NCBI RefSeq assembly: GCF_902493135.1
Contig: NZ_CABUOD010000004.1
Coordinates: 62,001 to 126,000, forward strand
Length of the DNA: 64,000 bases
Origin: an uncultured Parabacteroides sp.
GTDB taxonomy: Bacteria; Bacteroidota; Bacteroidia; Bacteroidales; Tannerellaceae
Direction: 5' to 3'
The notes beneath the pieces were generated by a model, which was given only the letters and a program-made list of their open reading frames with translations, ran no database searches and was not told the DNA's origin. The position numbers were made by a program, and so were the translations under genes. This document shows, one piece after another, positions 16,815 through 27,600 of the stretch. Within the stretch, counting starts at the first letter, position 1; the number at the start of each line of letters is the position of its first letter.

Positions 16815-18953
16815 TTAATAGAAGCGGATACGGTTATCTTCCACCTCTGCTTTGTTCACTAACGACTGGATAGCCTGGAAACCGAAGCGGTAAGCGTTAG
16901 AAGCATCCAATGCTTTGATTTCGGCTGCTTCGTCATAGTTCTTGGCATCCTTGTTCTGTTCGTAAACCTTAAATACATATACACCGTTGTTACCGGCAAC
17001 CGGAGCGCTCAACTGATCTTTCTGAGCCAATGAAACCATTGCATTCAACTTCGGTTCAACACCGATACCTGCGATACGGCGTGTTGCAAAGCTAACGAAC
17101 TTAACAGAATCTACAGAAGAATTCATAGCCTGAGCATAAGCATCGACAGAACTCAGATTCTTAGCAGACAGGTCCTGTGCGATCTTTTCACCCTTCTTCT
17201 GAGCGATCAACTCTGATTTCAACATCGGAGTAACAGATTCCAAAGAACGGTAACCTTCCGGCAACGTACCCTGAATAGCAGCAATCACAAACTTATCGTC
17301 ACATTCGAAGATTTCAGAAATATCGCCCTTGCCGTTCTGGAACGCCCAACGGATTACCGGACGCGAATTCTTGATAGAACCCAGCAACTGGTCGTTAGCA
17401 GTTACCGTCACATTAGACAACAGATTGTAACCGGCTTCTTTAGCGGCATCATCCAATTTATCCATATTCTGGTTCTTTGAAATGAACTGGTTCAATTCAT
17501 TATAGATGTTACCATAAGTCTTCGTACTCGGAGATACGGTCATATCGATATCAGCCACCTTATATTTGTCAACATTTGCAGTCTTATCGGTAACCTTGAT
17601 GATATGCGTACCATACAAGGATTTTACAATTGAATAATCATTGACCGGGGTCGAGAAAACAGCTTTTTTGAAATCATCATTTACACCTCTCAAAGCAGTC
17701 GCTTCAGTAAACCAACCCAGTTCACCGCCTTTTTCAGCAGCCTGGTCAGCTGAATATTCCTTTGCCAGGGCAGCAAAGTCGCCGCCTTTCTTCAATACGT
17801 TCAACAAGCTATCAGCTTTTGCTTTGATAGCAGCTTCATCACCTGTATTTGCCAACATGATATGGCTGACCTTTACAGAGTCGGGAGCAACGGTTTTGTC
17901 GACCAGTTTGAACAGTCTGTATTTATCGTTTTCGAAAACAGGACCGTACACGTCACCAACATTTGCAGTCTTTACAAATTGTTTCATTTCAGGATCCAGC
18001 GCATTCTCTGTAAAGAAAGCGTCCAGATAAGGTATTTCAGAATTTTCCGTTACCAAATCAGCCACTTTTTCAGAAGTAGCCAACTCGCTCTTCAAAGATT
18101 CGATCTCAGCGCTTGCCTTATCATAGTCTTCTTTGCTCGGACGGATGTCGACAGCGATATATTTGATTACTTTCCCTTCTTTTTGCTTGAACAACTCTTT
18201 ACGCTGATTGTACAACTTTTCGATATCGCTCTTGCTTACCTGTATAGTTGAATCAGGAATAGAAGCGTATGATTGCATTGCATAAACGATATCAGAACTT
18301 ACAGCCGAACCGTCGAAAGCATCTTTTGCATCCAGTTTGTTGGCAGAAACCGCCTTGCTCAACAGAGTCGTATATTTCTGTTCCAGACGCTGACGTTTGA
18401 TATTCTTTTCCCAGAACATCCAAAACTGGCGAGCCTGCAACAACTGTGCCTGCTGATCGGCAGGATAGTTGGCGATATTATCGTCGTCAATAGTCTTTAA
18501 GAAGTTTAATAATGCAGTTTTGTCAAATGCACCCGTCTGCGGATTCACGAACATCTGCATCTGTTGGATCATCGGAGAAATGTTTTCACCCTGAACCATA
18601 TCGAACAGTTCTTCCGGACCTACTCCCATTCCTAATTCGGAGGTTGCTTCATTTAAAACGACGTCCTGTACCATGCCATCAAATACAGACTGACGGATCT
18701 GAGTCTGGTATTCTTCGGGCAAACTGGTGGAACCTGTCTGCATTTTATACATTTCAGTCATTTCGTCTACACGATCCTGAAATTCTTGAATTTTAATAAC
18801 TTCTCCGTCTACTTCCGCAACCTTCTCCTGCGATTGTCTGAAATAAGTAGAACCGGAGTTCAAAAAGTCACCGATGATAAAAGCGAACAATGCCACCCCC
18901 ACAACGAGTACCAGCAGTCCTGCTTTGCTTCTGATTTTTTCCAGCGTAGCCAT
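16815..18953 (-). CDS. Membrane-anchored SurA/PpiD-type peptidyl-prolyl isomerase
   Basis: 712 residues. One N-terminal transmembrane helix (about 12-32, LLVLVVGVALFAFIIG), then a SurA/PpiD N-terminal chaperone domain, and a parvulin domain (VSHIMLANTGD to YGTHIIKVTDK, about 345-445) with GGELGWFT. The C-terminal half is a second, weaker helical/PPIase-like region. By family it folds outer-membrane and secreted proteins leaving the Sec channel, anchored in the inner membrane and facing the periplasm. Last gene of the operon with coaX, an outer-membrane protein, a TPR protein, lptC and the CNNM protein; 97 nt separate it from the last of these. Confidence 0.9.
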   Translation of the reverse strand: MATLEKIRSKAGLLVLVVGVALFAFIIGDFLNSGSTYFRQSQEKVAEVDGEVIKIQEFQDRVDEMTEMYKMQTGSTSLPEEYQTQIRQSVFDGMVQDVVLNEATSELGMGVGPEELFDMVQGENISPMIQQMQMFVNPQTGAFDKTALLNFLKTIDDDNIANYPADQQAQLLQARQFWMFWEKNIKRQRLEQKYTTLLSKAVSANKLDAKDAFDGSAVSSDIVYAMQSYASIPDSTIQVSKSDIEKLYNQRKELFKQKEGKVIKYIAVDIRPSKEDYDKASAEIESLKSELATSEKVADLVTENSEIPYLDAFFTENALDPEMKQFVKTANVGDVYGPVFENDKYRLFKLVDKTVAPDSVKVSHIMLANTGDEAAIKAKADSLLNVLKKGGDFAALAKEYSADQAAEKGGELGWFTEATALRGVNDDFKKAVFSTPVNDYSIVKSLYGTHIIKVTDKTANVDKYKVADIDMTVSPSTKTYGNIYNELNQFISKNQNMDKLDDAAKEAGYNLLSNVTVTANDQLLGSIKNSRPVIRWAFQNGKGDISEIFECDDKFVIAAIQGTLPEGYRSLESVTPMLKSELIAQKKGEKIAQDLSAKNLSSVDAYAQAMNSSVDSVKFVSFATRRIAGIGVEPKLNAMVSLAQKDQLSAPVAGNNGVYVFKVYEQNKDAKNYDEAAEIKALDASNAYRFGFQAIQSLVNKAEVEDNRIRFY

Positions 18954-19050
18954 TTATCTTTATCTATTTTAAAGTTTATTATTCTACATTTTAAGGGCAC
19001 GAAGATACGAAAAAAAGAGATTGCCGCATCTTTTTATGCTCTTTTTTTAA

Positions 19051-20307
19051 TTAACTCACTACTTTCATACGAACTAATTCGATTTTAGTAGCCGTCACTT
19101 TTATGATTTTAAAAGAATATTTATCGATTACAACCGTTTCATTCAACTTCGGAAATTTCTGATAAAAATGCAATATAAAACCGGCGATCGTCACATAATC
19201 GTCCGACTCCGGCAATTCCAGGTCAAACTTCTCATTCAACGTATCGATCTCCATACGACCGGACAACAGATATTCGTCATCTCCCACCATCTTGGCGACA
19301 TACGACTTGATATCGTGTTCGTCTTCTATCTCTCCGAATATTTCTTCCACCAGGTCTTCCAGGGTTACGATTCCCGAAGTTCCTCCGAACTCATCCACCA
19401 CGACAGCCATGCTTTTCTTGTCCTGCATCAGGACTTTCATCAATTTATTGGCAGCCATCGTTTCGGGAACGATCGAGACGCTCCGGATGCTCTGTGTCCA
19501 ATCTTCAGGATTTTTAAACATTTCCGAAGAATGAATATATCCGACAATATCATCTATATTTTCATTATAAACAAGTATCTTGGAAAGTCCGGTCTCTATA
19601 AAACGGGAACGTAATTCCTCAAGAGCGGCCGTCTTATCACATGCCACAATTTCCGTACGGGGAACAATGCAATCACGCAAACGAACATTCGAGAAATCAA
19701 GTGCATTCTGAAAGATCTTCACCTCCGTATCCATATCCGAATTTTGAGGTGCATCTTCAATACTCTGCTGAATAAAATAGTCCAAGTCGACCTTCCCCAA
19801 CGTCCGTTGCGTCGAACCGGTCACATTCTTTACACCTGCAATTTTCAAAATCAGAAAAGAGAGCAGAGATGAAAATTTAGAAATCGGATACAATACGACG
19901 TATATGATTAACAAAGGTACCGAAAACAAAGTAAGCGAAAAATTCGGATTCAGCTTAAAAACGGTCTTCGGAATAAACTCCCCGGCAAACAATATCAAGA
20001 TAGTCGAAATAATAGACTGAGTCAAGACAATTAACGCCTCGTTATTTACCACACGCGCAATAAACGGTTCCAGGACAATCGCCATCTGCAAACCGTAGAC
20101 AACCAAGGCAATATTGTTTCCGACCAACATTGTAGATATAAACTGATGCGGGTTCCGGTAAAATATATCCAGGATCTTACTCGTCAGGCTTTTTTCCTTT
20201 TTGTCAAGTTCGAAACGTAACTTATTGGAGGAGATAAAAGCAATCTCCATCCCTGAAAAGAATGCAGAGAAAGCCAATGATATTAATATGTATGTAAGTG
20301 CGCTCAT
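19051..20307 (-). CDS. CNNM/CBS/CorC-domain membrane protein (hemolysin family)
   Basis: 418 residues: DUF21/CNNM membrane domain with about four helices (3-23, 60-80, 95-112, 125-150), two CBS domains (about 205-325) and a C-terminal CorC_HlyC domain (SGRMEIDTLNEKF ... IELVRMKVV). EFIPKTVFK and VVDEFGGTSGIVTLEDLVEEIFGEIEDE are diagnostic. Related proteins act in Mg2+/Co2+ transport. In gliding Bacteroidota the paralogue GldE belongs to the motility machinery, but nothing else here supports gliding. The start codon shares one base with the lptC stop, so translation is coupled. Confidence 0.88.
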   Translation of the reverse strand: MSALTYILISLAFSAFFSGMEIAFISSNKLRFELDKKEKSLTSKILDIFYRNPHQFISTMLVGNNIALVVYGLQMAIVLEPFIARVVNNEALIVLTQSIISTILILFAGEFIPKTVFKLNPNFSLTLFSVPLLIIYVVLYPISKFSSLLSFLILKIAGVKNVTGSTQRTLGKVDLDYFIQQSIEDAPQNSDMDTEVKIFQNALDFSNVRLRDCIVPRTEIVACDKTAALEELRSRFIETGLSKILVYNENIDDIVGYIHSSEMFKNPEDWTQSIRSVSIVPETMAANKLMKVLMQDKKSMAVVVDEFGGTSGIVTLEDLVEEIFGEIEDEHDIKSYVAKMVGDDEYLLSGRMEIDTLNEKFDLELPESDDYVTIAGFILHFYQKFPKLNETVVIDKYSFKIIKVTATKIELVRMKVVS

Positions 20308-21047
20308 TACTTCGTTTTATCCATCTTGACCGGTATCAATTCTTGCGGAGCCCTTTTTCCCGTTTGTGCAGGTTTCTTCTGCTGAACAGTTGCCGCAGCA
20401 GGGTTAAGAGCTACAGATACGGTATCTGCCGGAACTGTGTTTTTGGTCGAATCGGTTACAGCCGATTCACTGACAGGGAATATCCCCTGAGAGTTAAATA
20501 TCTTATATTGAGTCATATCCTGATTCGATTCGAATCCGATACCCGTAATGATCTTATCTTCTTCTTGTATCCGGATATATTTATCCGTATAGATTTTTTC
20601 TTCTTTCTGATTCCAGAAAAGAAGAGACGTTTCAAACGTTTTTCCTTCCAGGCTTTCCACCTTTACATTCCCGGCCCATTTCCACAAGCCTTGCTTCTCA
20701 TAGTTATAGGCCGTATCAGCCCTGAGACTTGCTTCGGTACGAAACAACGTGTCGAATTTTTCCACATAAATACCTTCCGGAAAATACGAGAACGGCTCTT
20801 TAGCTTTATCAAATTTCAGAAATTCTTTGGCGGTAGCCCGATAGCGCGTAATTCCCGAATCGGAAAACTGAGTGGTATAATCAGTAGTCCTCAATGTATA
20901 GGTTGTCTCCGGATCGAAAGCAACCACGACCACCTCCTTCTTATCGCCATTACAAGAGGCAGTAAATAAAAGAAGCATAACAACTACCACTAAGATAGTT
21001 GTTATGCCTTGTTCGCTCGTTTTACAAAGAAAACGGTTCTTAATCAT
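20307..21047 (-). CDS. lptC: LPS export periplasmic protein LptC
   Basis: 246 residues with an N-terminal membrane segment (about 14-32, TTILVVVVMLLLFTASC; the Cys could be lipidated). A LptC/OstA-like beta-jellyroll follows: SDSGITRYRATAKEFLKF, YVEKFDTLF, ADTAYNYEKQGLWKWAGNVKVES, SLLFWNQKEEKIYTDKYIRI. It carries LPS from LptB2FG to LptA across the periplasm. The Pro/Ala/Lys-rich C-terminal tail is extra. 2 nt after the TPR gene and overlapping the CNNM start. Confidence 0.85.
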   Translation of the reverse strand: MIKNRFLCKTSEQGITTILVVVVMLLLFTASCNGDKKEVVVVAFDPETTYTLRTTDYTTQFSDSGITRYRATAKEFLKFDKAKEPFSYFPEGIYVEKFDTLFRTEASLRADTAYNYEKQGLWKWAGNVKVESLEGKTFETSLLFWNQKEEKIYTDKYIRIQEEDKIITGIGFESNQDMTQYKIFNSQGIFPVSESAVTDSTKNTVPADTVSVALNPAAATVQQKKPAQTGKRAPQELIPVKMDKTK

Positions 21048-21049
21048 AA

Positions 21050-22414
21050 TTATCTGATTGTGACAGTCTCGCCAATCCAGCCCCCGATTTTGAAAGTTTT
21101 TCCTTTTTCCAAATCCGGATGCATGAAAACTTCTTCCGTAGAAGGAAGGTGAGCACGATAAGTATTAGCCAATTTACCGGCGTCTTCTGCTACATTCTGG
21201 TCTACCTGTCTTGCTTTTTCAAACTTATCGATAGCTGCATAATAAACAACTTTTGCCAATACGGCATCATTCGGATAGATAGATTTAGCAGATTTAGCAT
21301 ACATGTTACCGATCAAGATGTACGGAGCACCGTAATCAGGATTGGTTTCGATGGCCTTCTGACAATATTGTCTTGCTTTTGACAAATTGTTCTGCTCGAA
21401 CAACAGTACACCGATCAGATAATAGTCTTCAGCCTTTGAAACAGCATCCGTTTCCATATTGGCAGCTTCTTCAAAATACTGAATAGCCTTATCATAATCT
21501 TTTGCTTTTACAGCCTGTTTTGCAATACCCAAGGCAGCATCTGCACTCGGTTCCAATTTATAAGCATAAGCAGCAGCAGTATAGAATGCATCGATTTCCT
21601 GGCAACGAACACGTCTCAACAGAGATACGATTTCTTTCAATGCAGGCAGATCGTCTTTTGCTGCTTCGACTTTAGAAGCATACATATTCTGCAATGTTTC
21701 GCAATCAGCAGCACCACTTCCTGCGAAACCACCATCGATGGCAGATTTGAAAGTAGTCAGGTTCTTAATTTCCTTTTCATTATTTGCAGCCTGGGCAGCA
21801 GCCAACTGAGTAGCGATAATCTTGGAACATTTAAGATAGTCTTCCAGATACTGTTGTTTGAAGTTCGGATCAGCGATCAATTGCTGATGAGCAGCCATCA
21901 TATACAGAGAGACACCCATTGCTTCCGTGTTTTCACCAAATTCATTCACAACTTCACCCAACCAACCATAAATAACTTTAGGATCAGCCTTATCACCCAT
22001 CAGACGCAGATAATCAGCGGCCTTACGAGCAACAATCCAGTCTTTACCATACTTCCGGTCATTACCGAAATATTTCACACGCGTATCATACACCTTCATC
22101 AATTCATCAATAAGAGCAGCTTTCTTAGCCGGATCTTTCTCGGTATTGATTTTCCAGTCCATGATTTTCACACCATACAGATAGATATCCTTATGGGCTC
22201 CCGGACATTCGGTATAAGCCTGATGCCAGAATTCATAAGCATCCTTGAAATTCCCTGCTTTGGCGTAAGGGACAAACAAGCTGATATTGGTAATACAACG
22301 TACGCTATCTTCACCAGAACCGAACGGAGTACCAGTATCTACACCTTTTTGTGCATAAGCTCCGAACGACATCATCGAGCATCCGAGAGCCAACAATAAT
22401 ACTTTGATCTTCAT
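21050..22414 (-). CDS. Secreted TPR protein of the envelope operon
   Basis: 454 residues with a cleavable signal peptide (MKIKVLLLALGCSMMSFGAYAQ). The mature part is helical with clear TPRs toward the C-terminus (DYDKAIQYFEEAANMETDAV, EDYYLIGVLLFEQNNLSKARQYCQKAIETNPDYG-like helices). The end, KTFKIGGWIGETVTIR, is a short basic beta segment. It is probably periplasmic or outer-membrane associated. Between an outer-membrane beta-barrel (29 nt upstream) and lptC (2 nt downstream) it likely works in assembly of outer-membrane components; the exact role is unknown. Confidence 0.8.
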   Translation of the reverse strand: MKIKVLLLALGCSMMSFGAYAQKGVDTGTPFGSGEDSVRCITNISLFVPYAKAGNFKDAYEFWHQAYTECPGAHKDIYLYGVKIMDWKINTEKDPAKKAALIDELMKVYDTRVKYFGNDRKYGKDWIVARKAADYLRLMGDKADPKVIYGWLGEVVNEFGENTEAMGVSLYMMAAHQQLIADPNFKQQYLEDYLKCSKIIATQLAAAQAANNEKEIKNLTTFKSAIDGGFAGSGAADCETLQNMYASKVEAAKDDLPALKEIVSLLRRVRCQEIDAFYTAAAYAYKLEPSADAALGIAKQAVKAKDYDKAIQYFEEAANMETDAVSKAEDYYLIGVLLFEQNNLSKARQYCQKAIETNPDYGAPYILIGNMYAKSAKSIYPNDAVLAKVVYYAAIDKFEKARQVDQNVAEDAGKLANTYRAHLPSTEEVFMHPDLEKGKTFKIGGWIGETVTIR

Positions 22415-22443
22415 ATTTATTTCTATTAAAGTTAACTATTTAG

Positions 22444-23733
22444 TTAATCGACCTTAAACTTCATAAACCATGCTTCGTTGAACGTATAATTCACAGTAAA
22501 ACGGAAATACTGTTCATCAATCATATTCATCTTCACTTCCGGTTTCTTTCTCACATATTCAAACGATATGTTAATCAACGAACGGTTATCAATCAACGGT
22601 AATCCCAGACCGATACTTGCCCCGATCTCGTTATAACCGTCTCCGGAAGGATTGGCATCTGTCCGATTCATACGCAAATATGAGTTTCCATAATGGACAC
22701 CTGCACGATAGCGAATCCGGCTGAAATATGATTTGCGCATATAATCCGGTATATATTCGCCACCTACTGCTACCCGGTAACGATTCTTGAAATTACCTTT
22801 CTCCCCAAAGTAAAGCATTTTTCCCCAATCTTCATAGGAAAAATCAGCTGCTAACGTTAATTTATTTTGTTTCACATATGAAAGACCCACTCCATACTTA
22901 TTCGGAAGTCCGAATTCTTTATTGGATATCGTATCAGAAGAGATAATCTCGTCCGTATATCCACTTGAAGTTAATGTTTCTGTATAATTATAAGAATCGG
23001 CATTCAAGTTTCTTTTTGGAGAGAAGACCAATCCTAATGTCACACTTTCCGTTTTACTAAAAGGATGAGTGTACTGCACTCCGAAATCCATTATCAGATC
23101 TCGAACCCTCAACTCTTGGCTACGAGAAGTATTGTAAGCACCCGTACCTTCAGCAGACATATTGATCAATTGCGAATGCTTGATATTCCCAAACAGGAAA
23201 CCAAAATTGGCTCCCACGGCCAAACGTTTTTTCCAAATATCCACAGAGATACCTCCATATAAATCACTCAGACCGCCCGAACCGTTATAAGTTTCCGTAA
23301 ATACAACCCCCTGGTCGTTGCGCAAAGCGCCAAATTTATAACCGACATAAGAATAGGGCAACAAACCGATACTCAAGGCTATCCGGCGATGAATCGGGAA
23401 TTGCATGGCAATATATTCCAAATTTCCATTGATGTCGTTCTGACGGGCATTCCCGTCATCGAACCACGACAATTGGCCGGCTACACCAAAATCAAAGAGA
23501 AATGTCAGGGAGTCCATGCAACTGTATGATGCCGGGTTCATCGGATTTATCTGCTTTGGCGAACGTAATCCGTAACCTACACCGCCCATGGCTCGGCCTG
23601 CGCCGAACGAACGTTCTCCCAAATCACCATACCCGAAACGGGTATAAGGCGAGTTAGTATTGTTTTGCGCCATCAAAGGCAACAGTATGAATATAAGAAC
23701 GCTTGTTATTAGTACCTTATTAATCTTCAACAT
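22444..23733 (-). CDS. Putative outer-membrane beta-barrel protein
   Basis: 429 residues with a signal peptide (KVLITSVLIFILLPLMAQ). NNTNSPYTRFGYGDL and GAGRAMGGVGYGLRSPKQINPMNPASY at the N-terminus resemble FadL/PorV-type barrels of Bacteroidota. The body shows alternating aromatic/polar strands (RIALSIGLLPYSYVGYKF, TLAADFSYEDWGKML) and a terminal FRFTVNYTFNEAWFMKFKVD that fits a C-terminal barrel strand. Cargo or ligand unknown. It overlaps the end of coaX by 14 nt and precedes the TPR gene. Confidence 0.75.
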   Translation of the reverse strand: MLKINKVLITSVLIFILLPLMAQNNTNSPYTRFGYGDLGERSFGAGRAMGGVGYGLRSPKQINPMNPASYSCMDSLTFLFDFGVAGQLSWFDDGNARQNDINGNLEYIAMQFPIHRRIALSIGLLPYSYVGYKFGALRNDQGVVFTETYNGSGGLSDLYGGISVDIWKKRLAVGANFGFLFGNIKHSQLINMSAEGTGAYNTSRSQELRVRDLIMDFGVQYTHPFSKTESVTLGLVFSPKRNLNADSYNYTETLTSSGYTDEIISSDTISNKEFGLPNKYGVGLSYVKQNKLTLAADFSYEDWGKMLYFGEKGNFKNRYRVAVGGEYIPDYMRKSYFSRIRYRAGVHYGNSYLRMNRTDANPSGDGYNEIGASIGLGLPLIDNRSLINISFEYVRKKPEVKMNMIDEQYFRFTVNYTFNEAWFMKFKVD

Positions 23734-24448
23734 TATACTCTAAGATTCTGTTTAATCCTGTCAACACTAAATTAATGTCTGCAAAGATGGAGTTTTTTAG
23801 CCGTCTTTCAAAATAAAACGAATGACCGCCTGTTAAAAAAACCAAAAGGTTAGGATATTTTAGCCGAAGCATTTCGATATACCCGTCCATCTCGCACACA
23901 ATTCCATTTACTACTCCAGCCTGGATGGCTGTTTCCGTATCCGTTCCGACCAGAGGAATATCCTCCTTTTCGACCACTAAAGGCAATTTCTTCGTAAACT
24001 GATTCAAGGCCTTGAACCGGGTTGTCATTCCGGGCGAAATATTTCCCCCTAAATAAGAACCGGAAGCATCGATCAATTCATAAGTAATGGCTGTTCCGGC
24101 ATCGATCACCAGCAAATCCTTTCCGGGTTGCAGATAATTAGCCCCGACAGCGGCAGCCAACCGGTCTCTGCCCAACGTTTCCGGTGTTTTATATTTCACC
24201 GTAACCGGAAGAGACACCGTTTCGTCCAAAAACACAAAATTCCGAAGATTGCTTTCCAGGTACGCAACCAATTCGTCGTCTTTATCTATCACTGTCGAGA
24301 ATATCCCTTTCGTCAACGGGTATTTCTTAAAGATAGAAGAGATAACTTCCACGTCGAATTTCTTAAACACAAAAGAAGCCTCCATATGCCTCTTGTTGTA
24401 TACAGCCACCTTCGATGATGTGTTTCCTTGTTCTATAATGAGATTCAC
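23720..24448 (-). CDS. coaX: Type III pantothenate kinase
   Basis: 242 residues from a GTG start at 24446-24448 (VNLIIEQGNTSSK), chosen because family members begin at this strand and a TTTCTTTG -7-like box lies just upstream. It catalyses the first step of coenzyme A synthesis in the cytosol. Visible are EQGNT (the usual first-motif Asp is Glu), GRDRLAAAVGA, DAGTAITYELID, GGNISPGMTTRFKAL and VFLTGGHSFYFE. First gene of the operon running to the PpiD-like chaperone. Its presence before outer-membrane biogenesis genes is, as I recall, a conserved Bacteroidales arrangement rather than a functional link. Confidence 0.9.
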   Translation of the reverse strand: MNLIIEQGNTSSKVAVYNKRHMEASFVFKKFDVEVISSIFKKYPLTKGIFSTVIDKDDELVAYLESNLRNFVFLDETVSLPVTVKYKTPETLGRDRLAAAVGANYLQPGKDLLVIDAGTAITYELIDASGSYLGGNISPGMTTRFKALNQFTKKLPLVVEKEDIPLVGTDTETAIQAGVVNGIVCEMDGYIEMLRLKYPNLLVFLTGGHSFYFERRLKNSIFADINLVLTGLNRILEYNVED

Positions 24449-24698
24449 GTGTCTGAATTTTTCCGCAAAGAAAAACAAAAATGATGAGATAACAGACATA
24501 TCGAAGGCATAAAGTATAAAAAAGGAAGCGTATCAAAACAAAATCCTGCTTACTTATAGCCATAATTTAAGCACGGGATTACCCGGAAAACACGGAAAGA
24601 GAATAAATTCATCCGTGTAAATCAGTGAAATCCGTGCCTAAAAGATCGTGATAAAGAGGTTTGGACACACCTCCTCCATCATATAATACAAAATTCAA

Positions 24699-27600
24699 TT
24701 AATCAGCCAGAATCAGCAATTCTGCACCCGATGCAAAATCCTGTCCGCGTTGTTCGCTCAATGCGGTAAAGCGGATATAGCGGGCTTTAACCGGGTGATC
24801 GAACAACACTTTCTTTTCTTTCAGGTTATTTTCAAAAGTACCTTTGAGGATCGGTTCCCCCCAATTCTTACCGTCCTGGCTGACACTGATCGAATAATCC
24901 TTGATATTTCCATTCGATCCGTCCTGCCGGGGAAGGAATGAAAAACCCTTGATCATTTTTTCTTCTCCTGCGTCCAGATCCACCCAATGCGGATATTTGG
25001 CAACAGTAACAGAAAACATCGTGTGCCAGATTGTATTCGGGTCGCCATCCGTCAGATTCTTGGCATCTCCATAACCAGACTCTTCGCTGCTTGTATAGAT
25101 CACTTCCGTCTGGATACTTTCGATTTTACTGAATGAAGCCGTCGCATTGATTTTAGGATTATCTTTAAACCAAGCTTTTACGATACCGCCATTGCGGAAC
25201 GGTATGGCTTCCGTATATTCCTTCGCTTTTCCTTTCCCGTCGATCGTATAACAAATCACAGCGTCTTTGCGGGCTGAAGAAAGTTCAACAACTCCGGCAC
25301 GATTACGCATGATTGTCAACGGCTTTTCTCCGGCTGGCGCAACATTTGCAGTAACTGTCAAATCTTTTCCGGCGGGACGGATTATAAAACCCATGTCATG
25401 ATGTCCGGCAAAGACACGATCCTGTTCCAGCGGTCCGCCTTGTCCGCAGCTGTTACCCCCCAGCCCGGTCACAGCCGCATCCAAATGCAGATAAGTATCT
25501 CCGGCAACAGGCAACTGGTAGGGATGAGAAGCCAGAATCAAATCCAATGCAGAGTATTGAAGAGCCGATACGGATAAACGATCGGTAGCCACAAATACAG
25601 CACCCTCTCCATTAGGATCAGTCAGAGCACACCAACGTACATCCTCGTGGTTGCCCATATCCTGCGGTTTCGGGAAATTCACAAACTCGCCTGCCACCGT
25701 ATTCTTATGCTGTTCGATAAACTGTCCGCTTTTACGGTCAGCATAGTTATCGATCGGACCACGTCCGTAATAAGTGAAAGCGGCATATCGTTGCGGGACT
25801 TTCATCACATATCCCAGGCGCGGCAATACCAGACTCGGACGGTTGGAGGTGATGCTCGATTGCAATTCGATAGAACCGTCGGGATAAACGGTCCAGATTT
25901 GATTTGTCGTAAACTTGAAATCGTTTTCACCGAATTTCTTATCCGTCAGCTCTTCGATGCTGTTCTTTCCCGTACTGGTTCCGCCTTTGATCTTAGCCCC
26001 GTTCGGAGCCTGCGATTCAACGGTGAAAGCCAGAACGACCGTACCATCCTTTCTTTCCAGGACCGTACTGTTCGTTGCCCGGTGTTGCAAGTTATGCAAA
26101 CCGTGTTCAAACCATTGAGAATAGAACCAGTTGTCGTTATTGGTAAAAGCACGCAAAGCATCGAGCTTCGGACCGTGCCCATCGGCTATAATCGTCTTGC
26201 CTCCGTATGCCAAGCTGTAGATCGTACCCGCCTCCATATCGAACTTGGCCACGAAATTGTCACCGCTCACCGTTTTAATCGAAGCATCCGAATGATCCGA
26301 CTCCACTTTCCCGGCAGAAGCCGCCACGGCATTTATGGAAGGACGGGCTGTCGCTTCCTTCAACAACATTTGTTCCTCCGCCATCACAAATCCCTTTTCC
26401 GCCCACGGCATATTCTCTTTAAGCAGGAACTGAACTTTTACAAAATACTCGGAATCATTCTTCAGCTTGTCAAAAGGTACAGGAATTGTCACTTTCGCTC
26501 TGGTACGGGCCGGGATCGTCACGGAATTGACCCAACCGGATTGAATTTCATTCCCGTTTTCATAAAGAGACCATTTCACATCATAATCCGAAAGATCTTT
26601 AAAATAGTATTTATTGAATATCTCAAAAAGACCTTTCGAAGCATCAACCGCTTTCACATCAATATGCTGATACACCTTTTTCACTTCGTAATATTGCGGT
26701 TTCGGTTCCAAATCACCGAACACAATGCCATTCATCACAAACTGTCCGTCATTCGGAGTATCGCCAAAATCTCCACCATAAGCCAGATAACGTTTACCGG
26801 TCTTTTTATCATAGTTGTACATCGATTGATCCACCCAATCCCAGATAGCGCCGCCACAGAAGAAGTTTGTCGATTCGATCGCTTCCCAGTAATCCACCAG
26901 GTTCCCGCAAGCATTCCCCATGGAATGGGCATATTCGGAAATATGGAACGGATATTTGATATCGTAATCACCTTTCACGGCACCCCGTGTCCAACCGATA
27001 GACGGATATTGGTTCGATCCCATATCTACAATATCATTATTACGCTCATATTGAACCGGACGGGATTTATCCACCAGTTTCAATGCATCATAGGCCGCCA
27101 CAAAGTTTTCACCCGGTCCCGCTTCATTCCCCAACGACCAGATCACGATAGACGGATTATTGATATTGGCATGAACCATCTCCATCACACGTGCGACATG
27201 CGCCTTTTTCCATTCAACCGGATGTGAAAGGGATGCAGCCCCGTAATAATATTCATGTGACTCGATATTGGCTTCGTCTTCCAGATAAAGGCCATATTTA
27301 TTACATAAGAAATACCAGTAAGGATCGTCCGGATAATGTGAATTACGCACATGGTTGATATTGGCACGTTTCATCAGCATCACCTCTTTTTCCATCATAT
27401 CGCGCGTGATAGCATGTCCGACAGCCGGATTCGATTCATGGCGGTTCACGCCTTTCAACTTGACAGTCTTACCATTTATATAATAGTAACGACCGGCCAG
27501 TCCGAATTCATCTTCTTCAGCCGGCGTATCTTTGATTTCCACTTTGCGGAAACCGACAATAGTCGAAACGGTTTCTACCGTTTTGCCTTTGGCATTTTTC

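Noticed and set aside
24590..24645. Repeated CCGTG-containing words (ACACGGA, TCCGTGTAAAT, ATCCGTGCC)
   Set aside because: Resembles degenerate CCGTG-type repeats common in Bacteroidota intergenic DNA as I recall; too short and irregular here to call a defined element.
25647..27227. 526-codon plus-strand reading frame opposite the first GH2 gene
   Set aside because: Antisense shadow of a well-supported enzyme with intact catalytic residues; His/Arg/Ile-rich low-similarity product.
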